From: Promicromonospora panici
GTDB taxonomy: Bacteria; Actinomycetota; Actinomycetes; Actinomycetales; Cellulomonadaceae
NCBI RefSeq assembly: GCF_900608595.1
Contig: NZ_UWYY01000011.1
Coordinates: forward strand, 124,001-188,000
DNA length: 64,000 nt
Reading direction: 5' to 3'
Shown: one piece after another, positions 1-8,183 of the stretch
Numbering within the stretch: the stretch's first letter is position 1
Layout of the letters: each line of letters opens with the position of its first letter
Translations under genes and position numbers: made by a program
Notes under the pieces: generated by a model
The model's input: the letters and a program-made list of their open reading frames with translations, nothing else
Databases searched by the model: none
What the model was told of the DNA's origin: nothing

Positions 1-1
1 G

Positions 2-877
2 GACTACGACTACGCGTTCGTGGAGGTCTCCACGGACGGCGGCAGCTCGTGGACGGCCGTTCCGACCAACCTCTCGACGAACGACGACCCGAACGGGACC
101 AACCCGGGCGCCGGGATCACCGGCAGCTCGGAGGGCGCCTGGGTCGACCTGACGGCCGACCTCGCCGACCATGCCGGTCAGACGGCGTCGGTCCGCTTCC
201 GCTACTCGAGCGACGGCGGCACCAACGAGAAGGGCTTCATGGTCGACGACGTCGCCGTGGGTACCGCGCTGACCGAGGACTTCACCGACGCCGCCGACTG
301 GACCTTCGACGGCTTCCAGACGGTCGCCGCCGACGGCACCTATGAGGTCGAGTACTCCCACTACTACGTGGCCGAGAACCGCGTGTACGGCGGGTACGAC
401 GCGACGCTGAAGGAGGGGCCGTACAACTTCGGCTGGACCTTCAGCAACAGCAACCTGGTGGAGCACTACCCCTACCAGGACGGCCTGCTGATCTGGTACG
501 TGAACAGCCGGTACGGCGACAACAACACCTCCCAGCACGAGGGCGGCGGCCAGGCTCTGCCGGTCGACGCGCGGCCCACGCCGATGAAGTGGTCGGACGG
601 CACGATCGCCCGCAACCGGATCCAGTCCTTCGACTCCACGTTCGGCTTGCAGAGGACGGACCCGCTCTCGCTGCACCGTGAGGTGTCGCAGACGTCGATC
701 ACGACGCTGACCCAGGGCAAGCGGGCGCCCGTGTGGAAGTTCGACGACACCGACCCGGAGGCGTACTGGGACGAGGCCAACCCGCGTCACTCGGTGAAGG
801 TCGGCGGTACGGGCACCACGATCAAGGTGCTCACGCAGGACGCTCGCACGGGCAACATGACCATCCAGGTCAACTGA
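2..877 (+). CDS. Immune inhibitor A-type M6 metallopeptidase, C-terminal part (5' truncated)
   Basis: The reading frame is open from base 2, so the gene begins before the window; only about 291 C-terminal residues are present. The start of the fragment (DYDYAFVEVSTDGG) is the beta-sandwich domain that follows the zinc protease domain in the immune inhibitor A (peptidase M6) family, and later segments such as GLLIWYVNSRYGDNNTSQH and ALPVDARPTP are characteristic of that family. Family members are secreted zinc endopeptidases. The HExxH catalytic motif lies outside the window and cannot be checked. A perfect 16-bp hairpin follows 7 bp after the stop codon. Confidence 0.9.
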   Translation, partial: DYDYAFVEVSTDGGSSWTAVPTNLSTNDDPNGTNPGAGITGSSEGAWVDLTADLADHAGQTASVRFRYSSDGGTNEKGFMVDDVAVGTALTEDFTDAADWTFDGFQTVAADGTYEVEYSHYYVAENRVYGGYDATLKEGPYNFGWTFSNSNLVEHYPYQDGLLIWYVNSRYGDNNTSQHEGGGQALPVDARPTPMKWSDGTIARNRIQSFDSTFGLQRTDPLSLHREVSQTSITTLTQGKRAPVWKFDDTDPEAYWDEANPRHSVKVGGTGTTIKVLTQDARTGNMTIQVN

Positions 878-884
878 CGCCCCA

Positions 885-921
885 CCCGATCCCGCCGAAG
901 TTCTACTTCGGCGGGATCGGG
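885..921. terminator. Hairpin terminator after the M6 peptidase gene
   Basis: Perfect 16-bp inverted repeat, 885-900 with 906-921, with a 5-nt loop (ttcta). It lies directly after the peptidase stop codon and before the next start at 943. There is no T-tract, as is common in high-GC actinobacteria. Confidence 0.8.
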
Positions 922-942
922 GCGGGCACTACGCTCGAGCGC

Positions 943-1923
943 ATGACACACCTGCGATGGGGCATCCTGGCGGCCGGCGGGATCGCCTCGGCCTTCACAT
1001 CAGACCTGAACGACAACGGCTTCACCGTGCAGGCGGTGGGGTCCCGGTCCCTGGAGAAGGCGCGGACCTTCGCCGACCGGTTCGGCATCCCGACGGCGCA
1101 CGGGTCCTACGAGAACCTCGTGAACGACCCCGAGGTCGACATCGTCTACGTCGCCACGCCGCACCCGTTCCACGCCGAGGCGGCGAAGCTCGTGCTGGAG
1201 GCCGGCAAGCACGTGCTGGTCGAGAAGCCGTTCACGCTCAACGCCGCCGAGGCCCAGGAGGTCATGGACCTCGCCGAGGCCAAGGGGCTCGTGGCCCTGG
1301 AGGCCATGTGGACCCGGTACCTGCCGCACATGGCGCGCGTGCACGAGATCATCGACTCGGGCGTGCTGGGCGAGGTGCGGACCTTGATGGTGGACCACAC
1401 CCAGGACCTGCCCGACGACCCCGCGCACCGCATCAACGACCTGGCCCTGGGCGGCGGCTCCCTGCTCGACCTGGGCATCTACCCGGTCTCGTTCGCGTGG
1501 GACGTGTTCGGCGAACCCCTCACGGTCCAGTCGCACGCGACGTTCAAGGAGACGGGCGCGGACGCGACCATCGCCACGATCTTCGGGTACGACGGCGCGC
1601 GCGTGGCCACCACGATCTCGGCGTCGGACACCCGCGGGCCCAACCGGGCCTCGATCCTCGGCACCGAGGGACGCATCGAGATCGACGCCGTCTGGTACAG
1701 CCCGGCCACGGTGCACGTGTTCGACGCCGCGGGCGTCGAGACCGAGACCTTCACCGCGGAGGTGACCGGCCGCGGCATGCAGTACCAGGCCGCCGAGGCG
1801 GAGCGCCTGGTCGCGGCCGGCGAGCTGGACAGCCCGCTGCTGCCGCGCGCCGAGACGGTGGCGATCATGGGCACGCTGGACACGATCCGCGAGCAGATCG
1901 GCCTGAAGTACCCAGACGAGTAA
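943..1923 (+). CDS. Gfo/Idh/MocA family oxidoreductase
   Basis: 326 residues. The N-terminal Rossmann fold carries WGILAAGGIASAF near residues 5-17, and the EKPF motif of the family (KHVLVEKPFTLN) follows at about residues 86-97, preceded by YVATPHPFH. Family members are NAD(P)-dependent sugar, inositol or trans-dihydrodiol dehydrogenases; the substrate cannot be told from sequence. The ATG at 943 is chosen because it starts the Rossmann fold; the open frame extends further upstream but that part runs through the preceding gene and its terminator. Stop is TAA, followed 6 bp later by the first copy of a 67-bp repeat. Confidence 0.88.
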   Translation: MTHLRWGILAAGGIASAFTSDLNDNGFTVQAVGSRSLEKARTFADRFGIPTAHGSYENLVNDPEVDIVYVATPHPFHAEAAKLVLEAGKHVLVEKPFTLNAAEAQEVMDLAEAKGLVALEAMWTRYLPHMARVHEIIDSGVLGEVRTLMVDHTQDLPDDPAHRINDLALGGGSLLDLGIYPVSFAWDVFGEPLTVQSHATFKETGADATIATIFGYDGARVATTISASDTRGPNRASILGTEGRIEIDAVWYSPATVHVFDAAGVETETFTAEVTGRGMQYQAAEAERLVAAGELDSPLLPRAETVAIMGTLDTIREQIGLKYPDE

Positions 1924-1929
1924 CCCCCT

Positions 1930-1996
1930 TTGCTGTGGGCGTGATCGTTGCGCCTATAACGGGCAGGTAGTCGCAACGATCACGCCCACAACAAAT
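1930..1996 (+). repeat. 67-bp quasi-palindromic element, copy R1
   Basis: First of four 67-bp copies in the window (others at 31130, 42512, 59619). Its 18-bp arms (gtgggcgtgatcgttgcg and its complement) are perfect and flank a loop containing cctataacgggcagg. It begins 6 bp after the stop of the Gfo/Idh/MocA gene and lies upstream of the TPP riboswitch, so it may act as a terminator or mRNA 3'-end structure. Confidence 0.9.
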
Positions 1997-2017
1997 CGCG
2001 GTAGCGTGGCCTCGCCA

Positions 2018-2119
2018 ACGCGGGGAGCTCTGGGTAGCAGGGCTGAGAGGACGGCCGGGGCATTCGTGCCCGACGCCGTCGACCCGATCACTTGAACTGG
2101 GTAATGCCAGCGGAAGGAC
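2018..2119 (+). promoter_or_regulatory. TPP (thiamine pyrophosphate) riboswitch
   Basis: The conserved blocks of the THI-box aptamer are present in order: GGGGAGC near 2022, GGGCTGAGAG at 2040-2049, CGACCCGATCACTTGAAC near 2079-2097, and GGGTAATGCCAGCGGAAGGA at 2099-2118. A GC hairpin at 2151-2169 lies between the aptamer and the first gene's ribosome binding site (GGAGG at 2216) and could be part of the expression platform. High TPP would be expected to reduce expression of the four downstream genes. Confidence 0.95.
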
Positions 2120-2226
2120 GTGCCTGACGGCGCGGGCGTTCGGTCGAGGCCGTCCCCACGAGGGGGACGCGGCTGCGCCCCCTGTCGGACCGGCGACCCT
2201 GGCCTGCCCGTGCACGGAGGTCGCAC

Positions 2227-2520
2227 ATGCTCGCCGAGATCCAGGTCTCACCCCGCCCCAGCGGCACCCCCGACGCGAAGTACGCGTACGTCGACGCCGC
2301 CATCGCCGTCATCCAGGCGTCCGGGCTCACCTACGAGGTGGGCGCCATGGGCACGTTCGTGCAGGGCAGTCCCGACGAGGTGTGGGCACTCCTGCGCGCC
2401 GTCCACGAGGCGACGATCGCCGCCGGCGCCGACGGCGTCCAGTCCAACATCAAGGTCAGCGAGGCCGCCGCCGACGCCGGACCCACCATCTCGGACCTCG
2501 TCACCAAGTTCCGGGCGTGA
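2227..2520 (+). CDS. Thiamine-binding protein of the MTH1187/YkoF family
   Basis: 97 residues, matching the single-domain MTH1187/YkoF-like family (thiamine-binding, formerly DUF77) in length and in blocks such as MLAEIQVSPRP at the start, GLTYEVGAMGTFVQG in the middle and SNIKVSEA near the end. Members bind thiamine or hydroxymethylpyrimidine-like ligands in the cytosol. A clear GGAGG lies 6 nt before the ATG. It is the first gene after the TPP riboswitch and overlaps the permease gene by 4 nt, so it probably serves as a ligand sensor or carrier for the transporter. Confidence 0.88.
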   Translation: MLAEIQVSPRPSGTPDAKYAYVDAAIAVIQASGLTYEVGAMGTFVQGSPDEVWALLRAVHEATIAAGADGVQSNIKVSEAAADAGPTISDLVTKFRA

Positions 2521-3290
2521 ACCAGGGCGTCCGACGGCGGACGGCCGGGCGGGTCGTCGCCCCGCTGCTGACCGTCGCCGTCGTGCTGGGGGTCTGGGAG
2601 GCGTGGGTGCGCCTGGCGGGCGTGCCCGAGTTCGTGCTGCCCGCGCCGTCGCAGGTGGCGCGGACCGCGGTCGAGGTGGCGCCCTTGCTCGGCCCGCACG
2701 TCGCGACGACCCTGACCGAGGCCGCGGCCGGGCTCGTCGTCGGCACGGTCGCGGGCCTGCTGCTGAGCATCCTGGTCACCGCCTCGCGGGTGACGGGCGA
2801 CGCGGTGTACCCGCTGGTCGTGCTGACGCAGACGGTGCCCGTCGTGGTGCTCGCGCCGCTGATGATCCTGTGGGCGGGCTTCGGCCTGCTGCCGAAGATC
2901 GTCCTGGTGGCGCTCACCGTCTTCTTCCCCGTGCTCGTCTCGGCGGTCGGCGCCATGCGCGCCGTCGACGCCGAGCACGCCGACATGGTCGCCGGCCTCG
3001 GCGGCACCCGCCTGGACCAGTTCCTGCTGGTCCGGCTGCCGGCGTCGATCCCCGGCGCGCTCGCGGGGCTCCGCGTCGCCGCGACCTACGCCGTCGGCGC
3101 GGCGGTGGTCGCCGAGTACCTCGCCGGGCAGTCCGGCCTCGGCGTGTTCGTGCAACGGTCCCGCAAGGCGTACGCCGTGGACCAGATCTTCGTGGGCGTC
3201 GTGCTGATCGCCCTCCTGTCCGGCCTGTTCTTCGCCCTCGTCGCGATGCTGACCCGCGTCGCGACGCCGTGGCAGAGAGGAAAACCATGA
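2517..3290 (+). CDS. thiX: ABC transporter permease for thiamine precursor uptake
   Basis: 257 residues from a GTG that overlaps the previous stop codon (GTGA). Six hydrophobic segments and the EAA-loop region (HADMVAGLGGTRLDQFLLVRLPAS split around residues 160-185) mark it as a SsuC/TauC/ThiX-type inner-membrane permease. Context decides the substrate: it follows a TPP riboswitch and thiamine-binding gene and precedes an NMT1/THI5-type binding protein. In the known ThiXYZ system these import formylaminopyrimidine for thiamine salvage; that substrate is inferred here. The end overlaps the next gene by ATGA. Confidence 0.85.
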   Translation: MNQGVRRRTAGRVVAPLLTVAVVLGVWEAWVRLAGVPEFVLPAPSQVARTAVEVAPLLGPHVATTLTEAAAGLVVGTVAGLLLSILVTASRVTGDAVYPLVVLTQTVPVVVLAPLMILWAGFGLLPKIVLVALTVFFPVLVSAVGAMRAVDAEHADMVAGLGGTRLDQFLLVRLPASIPGALAGLRVAATYAVGAAVVAEYLAGQSGLGVFVQRSRKAYAVDQIFVGVVLIALLSGLFFALVAMLTRVATPWQRGKP

Positions 3291-4354
3291 AGTTCTCCCC
3301 GACCCTCCTCTTCCGTACCGCCGCGCTCGCGGCGGTCATGCCGTTAGGCCTCGCGGGCTGCGGGGCCGCCGACGCCGCCGGGCCGGGCGGTTCGTCCGAC
3401 GGCGGCCTGCGCGAGGTCACCGTCGTGCTCGACTGGACGCCCAACACCAACCACTCCGGCCTCTACCTCGCCCAGGCCGAGGGCTGGTTCGAGGAGGAGG
3501 GGCTCGACGTCGAGATCGTGGAGCCCGGCGAGACGTCCGGCCTGCAGCTCGTCGCCGCGGGCCAGGCAGACTTCGCCTACTCCGTTGCCGAGGGCCTGGT
3601 CCCGGCGCGCGTCGCGGGGGCCGACGTCGTCTCGGTCGCCACGGTCATCGAGCACAACACGTCGTCCCTGATCAGCCTGTCCGACGACGGCATCACCCGG
3701 CCCCGGGACCTGGAGGGCAAACGGTACGGGTCGTACGAGTCCGATCTGGAGAAGGCGCTGATCAGCAAGCTCGTGGAGTGCGACGGCGGTGACCCGGCCA
3801 AGGTCGAGTTCACGCCGCTGGTCAGCGACGACTTCCGGATCGGCCTGACCGAGGACCAGTTCGACACCGCCTGGGTGTTCGACGCCTGGGACACGATCCG
3901 GCTCGGTGAGGTCGACGGGCTCGACGTCGACACCATCGGATTCCGCGACCACTTCGACTGCATCCCCGACTGGTACACGCCGCTCGTCGCGACGTCCCGG
4001 TCGCTGCTCGACGAGGAGCCGGGCGTCGCGCGCGGGTTCCTCGCGGCACTGTCCCGCGGCTACGACGAGGCCGCCGCCGACCCCGACGAGGCGGCCCAGG
4101 CGCTGCTGGAGGCCGCGCCCGAGCTGGACCCCGAGCTCGTCGAGGCGAGCGCGGAGTGGCTGGGCCCGCGGTACGCGTCCGGCGCGTGGGGCACGCAGCG
4201 GGCCGAGGTCTGGGACGGCTTCGTCTCATTTCTCGAGGAGGAGGGTCTGACCGAGCCGGGCTTCGACACGGACGCAGCGTGGACCGACGAGTTTCTTCCG
4301 GACGCGCAGGGTGCGGACGGGCCGGGTGCGGACGCGTCGGGCGGCCAGGGGTGA
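3287..4354 (+). CDS. thiY: NMT1/THI5-like substrate-binding lipoprotein
   Basis: 355 residues. A lipobox LAGC places the lipidated Cys at residue 25, so the protein is anchored outside the membrane. The mature part begins with EVTVVLDWTPNTNHSGLYLA, the hallmark of NMT1/THI5/ThiY pyrimidine-binding proteins, and contains the ligand-site-like GETSGLQLVAAGQADF segment. It overlaps the permease gene upstream (ATGA) and the ATPase gene downstream (GTGA), so subunits are translationally coupled. The likely ligand is a hydroxymethylpyrimidine precursor of thiamine; this is inferred from family and riboswitch context. Confidence 0.9.
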   Translation: MKFSPTLLFRTAALAAVMPLGLAGCGAADAAGPGGSSDGGLREVTVVLDWTPNTNHSGLYLAQAEGWFEEEGLDVEIVEPGETSGLQLVAAGQADFAYSVAEGLVPARVAGADVVSVATVIEHNTSSLISLSDDGITRPRDLEGKRYGSYESDLEKALISKLVECDGGDPAKVEFTPLVSDDFRIGLTEDQFDTAWVFDAWDTIRLGEVDGLDVDTIGFRDHFDCIPDWYTPLVATSRSLLDEEPGVARGFLAALSRGYDEAAADPDEAAQALLEAAPELDPELVEASAEWLGPRYASGAWGTQRAEVWDGFVSFLEEEGLTEPGFDTDAAWTDEFLPDAQGADGPGADASGGQG

Positions 4355-5073
4355 GCGTGCTCGCCGCGCACGGGCTGGGCGTCCGGTTCGGCGACGTAGT
4401 CGCCCTGGACGGCGTGGACCTGGAGGTGGCCGACGGTGAGTTCGTCGCCGTCGTCGGACCGTCGGGGTGCGGCAAGTCGACGCTCCTGCGTGCGTTCGGC
4501 GGCATGCTGCCCCCGGGGGCGGCCGTCTCGGGCACGCTGCGCCTGCCCACGCTGCCCGACGGCGGTCGCGCCACCGCGTGGATGCCGCAGCGGGACGGGC
4601 TGCTGCCGTGGCGCCGGGCGTGGTCCAATGCCCTGCTCGGCGCTCGGATCGCCCGGGTTCCGCGGGCCGATGCCGAGGCGCGCGCCGCCGACCTGTTCGA
4701 GAGGTTCGGGCTGGCGGGCTTCGAACGCGCCTGGCCGCATGAGCTCTCGGGCGGGATGCGGCAGCGGCTCGCGCTGCTGCGGACCTGCCTGGCGGGGCGG
4801 CCCGTGCTGCTGCTCGACGAGCCGTTCGGCGCGCTGGACCCGATCACGCGGCGGCGCATGAACGAGTGGCTGGCCGGGGTGGGCCTGACGGGAGGTGCTC
4901 CCGCCGTCGGGCAGCAACGAGCGGTGGTGCTGGTGACGCATGACGTGGACGAGGCGCTCACCCTGGCGGACCGGGTAGTGGTGCTCAGCGCCCGCCCGGG
5001 CCGTGTGGCGCTGGACGCAACAGCCCCGACCCGCGACGAGATCCTGACGGCCCTGGACCCCCTGCCGAGGTAG
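4351..5073 (+). CDS. thiZ: ABC transporter ATP-binding subunit for thiamine precursor uptake
   Basis: 240 residues from a GTG overlapping the previous stop. Walker A is GPSGCGKST (about residues 35-43), the signature is LSGGM, Walker B is VLLLDEP, and the switch histidine lies in VTHDVDEAL. This is the nitrate/taurine/ThiZ class of ATPases. It is the last gene of the riboswitch-controlled operon; its stop codon lies inside the stem of a 13-bp hairpin shared with the convergent ArsR gene. Confidence 0.88.
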   Translation: MSVLAAHGLGVRFGDVVALDGVDLEVADGEFVAVVGPSGCGKSTLLRAFGGMLPPGAAVSGTLRLPTLPDGGRATAWMPQRDGLLPWRRAWSNALLGARIARVPRADAEARAADLFERFGLAGFERAWPHELSGGMRQRLALLRTCLAGRPVLLLDEPFGALDPITRRRMNEWLAGVGLTGGAPAVGQQRAVVLVTHDVDEALTLADRVVVLSARPGRVALDATAPTRDEILTALDPLPR

Positions 5074-5094
5074 TCAACTGACTACCTCGGCGGG
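5061..5094. terminator. Bidirectional GAGGTAG hairpin between thiZ and arsR-type gene
   Basis: Arms 5064-5076 (gccgaggtagtca) and 5079-5091 are perfect complements and extend by further pairs on the outside. The hairpin contains the stop codons of both convergent genes. The gccgaggtag core recurs in hairpins or half-hairpins at 21601 and 40604. Confidence 0.75.
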
Positions 5095-5396
5095 TCGGGG
5101 AGGATCGCCTCGATGAGGCCCGGGAACTTCTCGGCGAGCTCGTCCTTGCGCAGCTGGATGGTGTGCGTGCGGCCGTGCACGACGGTGCGCGTGAGCCCTG
5201 ACTCCCGCAGGGTGCGGAAGTGATGCGACATGGTCGACTTCGAGAGGTTGAGGTCCTCCCAGATCTCAGGCGTCTTGGGGCACGGCACGCCGTCACCCAG
5301 CCTCCGGACGATCTGCAGGCGCACCGGGTCGCCCAGGGCTCTGAGCACGTCGACGAGCTCGACCCCGGACATGTCCGGGCTGGGGTAGTCAGTCAT
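5082..5396 (-). CDS. ArsR-family winged-helix regulator
   Basis: 104 residues. The fold starts with VDVLRALGDPVRLQIVRRL and has the recognition helix region NLSKSTMSHHFRTLRESGL, typical of ArsR regulators. No Cys-pair metal site of the ELCVCDL type is present, so it is probably not a metal sensor. It is transcribed divergently from the MFS transporter with 64 bp between start codons; an inverted repeat in that gap is a likely operator, so it probably represses the transporter and itself. Confidence 0.88.
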   Translation of the reverse strand: MTDYPSPDMSGVELVDVLRALGDPVRLQIVRRLGDGVPCPKTPEIWEDLNLSKSTMSHHFRTLRESGLTRTVVHGRTHTIQLRKDELAEKFPGLIEAILPDPPR

Positions 5397-5422
5397 GACT
5401 CAACAAATCCTGATCCCAAACC

Positions 5423-5440
5423 GTTCGACATGTATCGAAC
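5423..5440. promoter_or_regulatory. Probable ArsR-type operator in a divergent promoter
   Basis: The inverted repeat GTTCGA-N6-TCGAAC lies between the divergent ArsR (start 5396) and MFS (start 5461) genes. Its half-site reappears as ttcatcgaac just inside the MFS gene. Operator role is inferred from position and symmetry. Confidence 0.6.
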
Positions 5441-5460
5441 CGTCAGTTACGCTCGACGGT

Positions 5461-6651
5461 ATGACGTTCATCGAACAATCATACTCGCTGCGCGGCGCCT
5501 ATCTCCGGATCGCCCTGATCGCCGCAGCACTGTTCGTCGTCGGCACCAACGCTTTCGTCATCGCGGGTGTGCTCCCGCAGATCGCGACCGGACTCGGCGC
5601 GACCGCCAGCTCGGTCAGCTACTCCATCTCCTGGTACGCCATCATCGTCGCGATCCTCGCGCCGGCGATCTCCGTCCTGTTCGCCCGGGCGTCCCGGGCC
5701 ACGCTCATGGGCGTCGGCATGGGGCTCATCGCCGCGGGGATCGCGCTCTCGGCGATCGCCGGCGACCTCGCGATCTTCACGGCCGGCCGGATCGTCGCGG
5801 CGTTCGGCGGCGCCGCGCTCATGCCCGCGGCGATGGCGGCCGCCCCCACCCTCGTGCCCGCTGAGCAGCGCGGGCGCGCCCTCGGTGTCGTCGGCCTCGG
5901 GTTCATGCTCGCGACGGCCGTCGGCTCCCCGCTGGGGACGGCGCTCGCGGACCTCGGTGGCTGGCGGCTCGCGCTCGGCGTCCTCGCGGCGCTCGCGGCG
6001 GTGCTGGCCGTGGCCGTGGTGCTCCTCACGCGCGGCGTGCCGACCGGGGCCGTGCCCGGGATCGCCGCCAGGTTCGCCGTGCTGCGCGACTCCCGGATCG
6101 GGCTCGCCCTGGTGACGACCCTGCTGTTCACCGCCGCATTCAACGTGGTCTACATCTTCAGCTCCGCCGTGACGCGGAGCGCGACGGGTGGCAGCGGCAC
6201 CGCGCTCGCGACGCTGCTGCTGGTCTTCGGCGTCGCCGGGCTCGTCGGCAACTGGCTGGGTGGGTCCCTCACAGACCGGTTCGGGGCGCGGCCCGTCGCG
6301 CTCACCGCGCTCGCCGTGGAGGTCGTGTCCCTCACCGCCCTGTTCGCGGTCGAGGGGTCGTACCTGGGCACTGCCATCCTGTTCGGAGTCTGGGGCCTGG
6401 CGACCGCCACAGCCCTCGTCCCCATCCAGCACCGTCTGGTCGACGTCGACCCCGCCGTCGCCGGGGTGTCCCTGTCCTGGTACTCGACGGCGATGTACAT
6501 CGGGATCGCGCTCGCGCCGGTCGTCGGGGCGTCGGTGCTGCCGTACGGCGCGGCGTGGCTCGACGTCGTCGGCGCCGTCGCGGCGGCCGCCGCCCTGGCG
6601 GTCTTCGCGCTCGGGTACGTCGTCCGAAGCCGCGTTGCGGTAGCGGGCTAG
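5461..6651 (+). CDS. MFS drug/metabolite exporter (DHA1 type)
   Basis: 396 residues with about 12 hydrophobic segments. The start of the fold (SLRGAYLRIALIAAALFVVGTNAF) and the WYAIIVAILAPAISVLFAR segment resemble Cmx/AraJ-like drug:H+ antiporters of the DHA1 family. The ATG at 5461 is preferred over an in-frame one at 5395, because the latter would put the operator inside the coding region and adds a non-conserved leader. It is probably controlled by the divergent ArsR regulator. The substrate is unknown. Confidence 0.85.
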   Translation: MTFIEQSYSLRGAYLRIALIAAALFVVGTNAFVIAGVLPQIATGLGATASSVSYSISWYAIIVAILAPAISVLFARASRATLMGVGMGLIAAGIALSAIAGDLAIFTAGRIVAAFGGAALMPAAMAAAPTLVPAEQRGRALGVVGLGFMLATAVGSPLGTALADLGGWRLALGVLAALAAVLAVAVVLLTRGVPTGAVPGIAARFAVLRDSRIGLALVTTLLFTAAFNVVYIFSSAVTRSATGGSGTALATLLLVFGVAGLVGNWLGGSLTDRFGARPVALTALAVEVVSLTALFAVEGSYLGTAILFGVWGLATATALVPIQHRLVDVDPAVAGVSLSWYSTAMYIGIALAPVVGASVLPYGAAWLDVVGAVAAAAALAVFALGYVVRSRVAVAG

Positions 6652-7502
6652 TCGAGGGGGTGGAGGATACGGTCGAGGAAGCGGCGGGTGCGCTCCTCGG
6701 CGGGGTTGCTGAAGATCTGCGCGGGTGCGCCCCGCTCGACGACCACGCCGCCGTCGAGGAACAGCACCTCGGTCGCGACCTGCCGCGCGAACTGCAGTTC
6801 GTGCGTCACCACCACCATGGTCCAGCCCTCGTCCGCGAGCTCCTTCATCACGGTCAGCACCTCGCCCACGAGCTCGGGATCGAGGGCCGACGTCGGCTCG
6901 TCGAACAGCAGGAGGTCGGGCTGGAGCGCGAGCGCACGGACGATCCCGACGCGCTGCTGCTGGCCGCCGGACAGCTCGTGCGGGTAGGCGTCGCGCTTGT
7001 CGGCGAGGCCGACGCGCGCCAACAGCCCCTCGGCCTCGCCGATCGCCGTCTCGCGAGGGATCTGCTGGACCTGGGTGGGGCCCTCGATCACGTTCTCCAG
7101 CACCGTGCGGTGCGGGAACAGGTTGTGGTGCTGGAACACCATCGCGGACCGGTCACGCAGTGCCGCGCGGTTCAGCTTCGCCAGCCGTGCGCCGGCTCGC
7201 CGCCCGGCCCAGGACCTGGTCCCGACGGCGGCGGCCTGGGCGCCGAAGTCGACGACGGGGCCGCCGTCGAGGTCCAGCAGGCCGGCGTCCGGCGTCTCGA
7301 GGCCGTTGAGCGAGCGCAGCACCGTCGTCTTGCCGCTCCCGGACGGGCCGATCAGGGCCACGACCTCGCCGCGCCGGACCTCCAGGTCCACCCCGCGCAG
7401 CACGTGGTTGGCGCCGAACGACTTCTGGATGCCGCGGGCTGTCAGGAGGGTCCCCGACCTCGGCCCGGGCGGGGGCACGGCGATGCGGTCAGTGGGCGAC
7501 AT
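6648..7502 (-). CDS. Polar amino acid ABC transporter ATP-binding subunit
   Basis: 284 residues. Walker A GPSGSGKTT (about residues 52-60), Q-loop FQHHNLFPH, signature LSGGQQQR and Walker B LLLFDEPTSALDPE are all intact; this combination is typical of the GlnQ/HisP/TcyC class. A stretch of about 30 residues before the Q-loop (GTRSWAGRRAGARLAKLNR) is longer than in most homologues. The start overlaps the permease stop by 14 nt. Works with the permease and binding lipoprotein encoded upstream; cystine or another polar amino acid is the likely substrate. Confidence 0.88.
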   Translation of the reverse strand: MSPTDRIAVPPPGPRSGTLLTARGIQKSFGANHVLRGVDLEVRRGEVVALIGPSGSGKTTVLRSLNGLETPDAGLLDLDGGPVVDFGAQAAAVGTRSWAGRRAGARLAKLNRAALRDRSAMVFQHHNLFPHRTVLENVIEGPTQVQQIPRETAIGEAEGLLARVGLADKRDAYPHELSGGQQQRVGIVRALALQPDLLLFDEPTSALDPELVGEVLTVMKELADEGWTMVVVTHELQFARQVATEVLFLDGGVVVERGAPAQIFSNPAEERTRRFLDRILHPLD

Positions 7503-8148
7503 ACCGGTCCAGCCTCTTCTCGAGCGCGTCCTGCCCGGCGGAGAGCACCGTGCAGAACATCCAGTAGATCAGCGCCGCCTCCATGTAGATCGTCATGAAC
7601 TCGCTCGAGAACGTGGCGATCTCCTCGGCCTTGCGGAACATCTCGGTGACGAGGACGAGCGACGCGAGCGACGTGTCCTTGACCAGCGAGATGAACGTGT
7701 TCGACAGCGGCGGCACCGAGACGCGCGCCGCCTGCGGCAGGATGATCCGGCGCAGCGACCGGGCGGGGGACATACCGACGGTCCAGCCCGCCTCCCACTG
7801 CCCCTTGGGCACCGACAGGATCGCGGCGCGGACGATCTCGGCCGCGTAGCCGCCCACGTTCATCGAGAACACGATGATCGCGCCGGGCCACGGATCCAGC
7901 CGGATGCCGATCGAGGGCATGCCGTAGAAGATCACGAAGAGCTGCACCAGCAGCGGCGTGCCGCGGATCAGCGACACGTACGCGCGGCCGACCCACGACA
8001 GCACCCGGTTCGGCGAGAGCCGCAGCAGCGCTATGAGGAGTGCGAGTACCAACCCGATCGCGAACGATGCGAGCGCCAGCGGGATGGTGCCGGTGAGGCC
8101 GCCCCGCAGGAGCGGCCAGAACGAGTCGGCAATGAGCTGCCAGTCCAT
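7489..8148 (-). CDS. Polar amino acid ABC transporter permease (HisM/TcyB type)
   Basis: 219 residues with about five membrane segments. The sequence SLIRGTPLLVQLFVIFYGMP and the EAA loop EAGWTVGMSPARSLRRIILP are diagnostic of the His/Glu/Gln/Cys permease family. It lies between the binding lipoprotein gene (36 bp upstream) and the ATPase gene (14-nt overlap). A single permease gene is present, so the complex would be a homodimer. Confidence 0.9.
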   Translation of the reverse strand: MDWQLIADSFWPLLRGGLTGTIPLALASFAIGLVLALLIALLRLSPNRVLSWVGRAYVSLIRGTPLLVQLFVIFYGMPSIGIRLDPWPGAIIVFSMNVGGYAAEIVRAAILSVPKGQWEAGWTVGMSPARSLRRIILPQAARVSVPPLSNTFISLVKDTSLASLVLVTEMFRKAEEIATFSSEFMTIYMEAALIYWMFCTVLSAGQDALEKRLDRYVAH

Positions 8149-8183
8149 GTATCCCTTTCCCCGCGGTCAGCGGAGAAGTTGCC

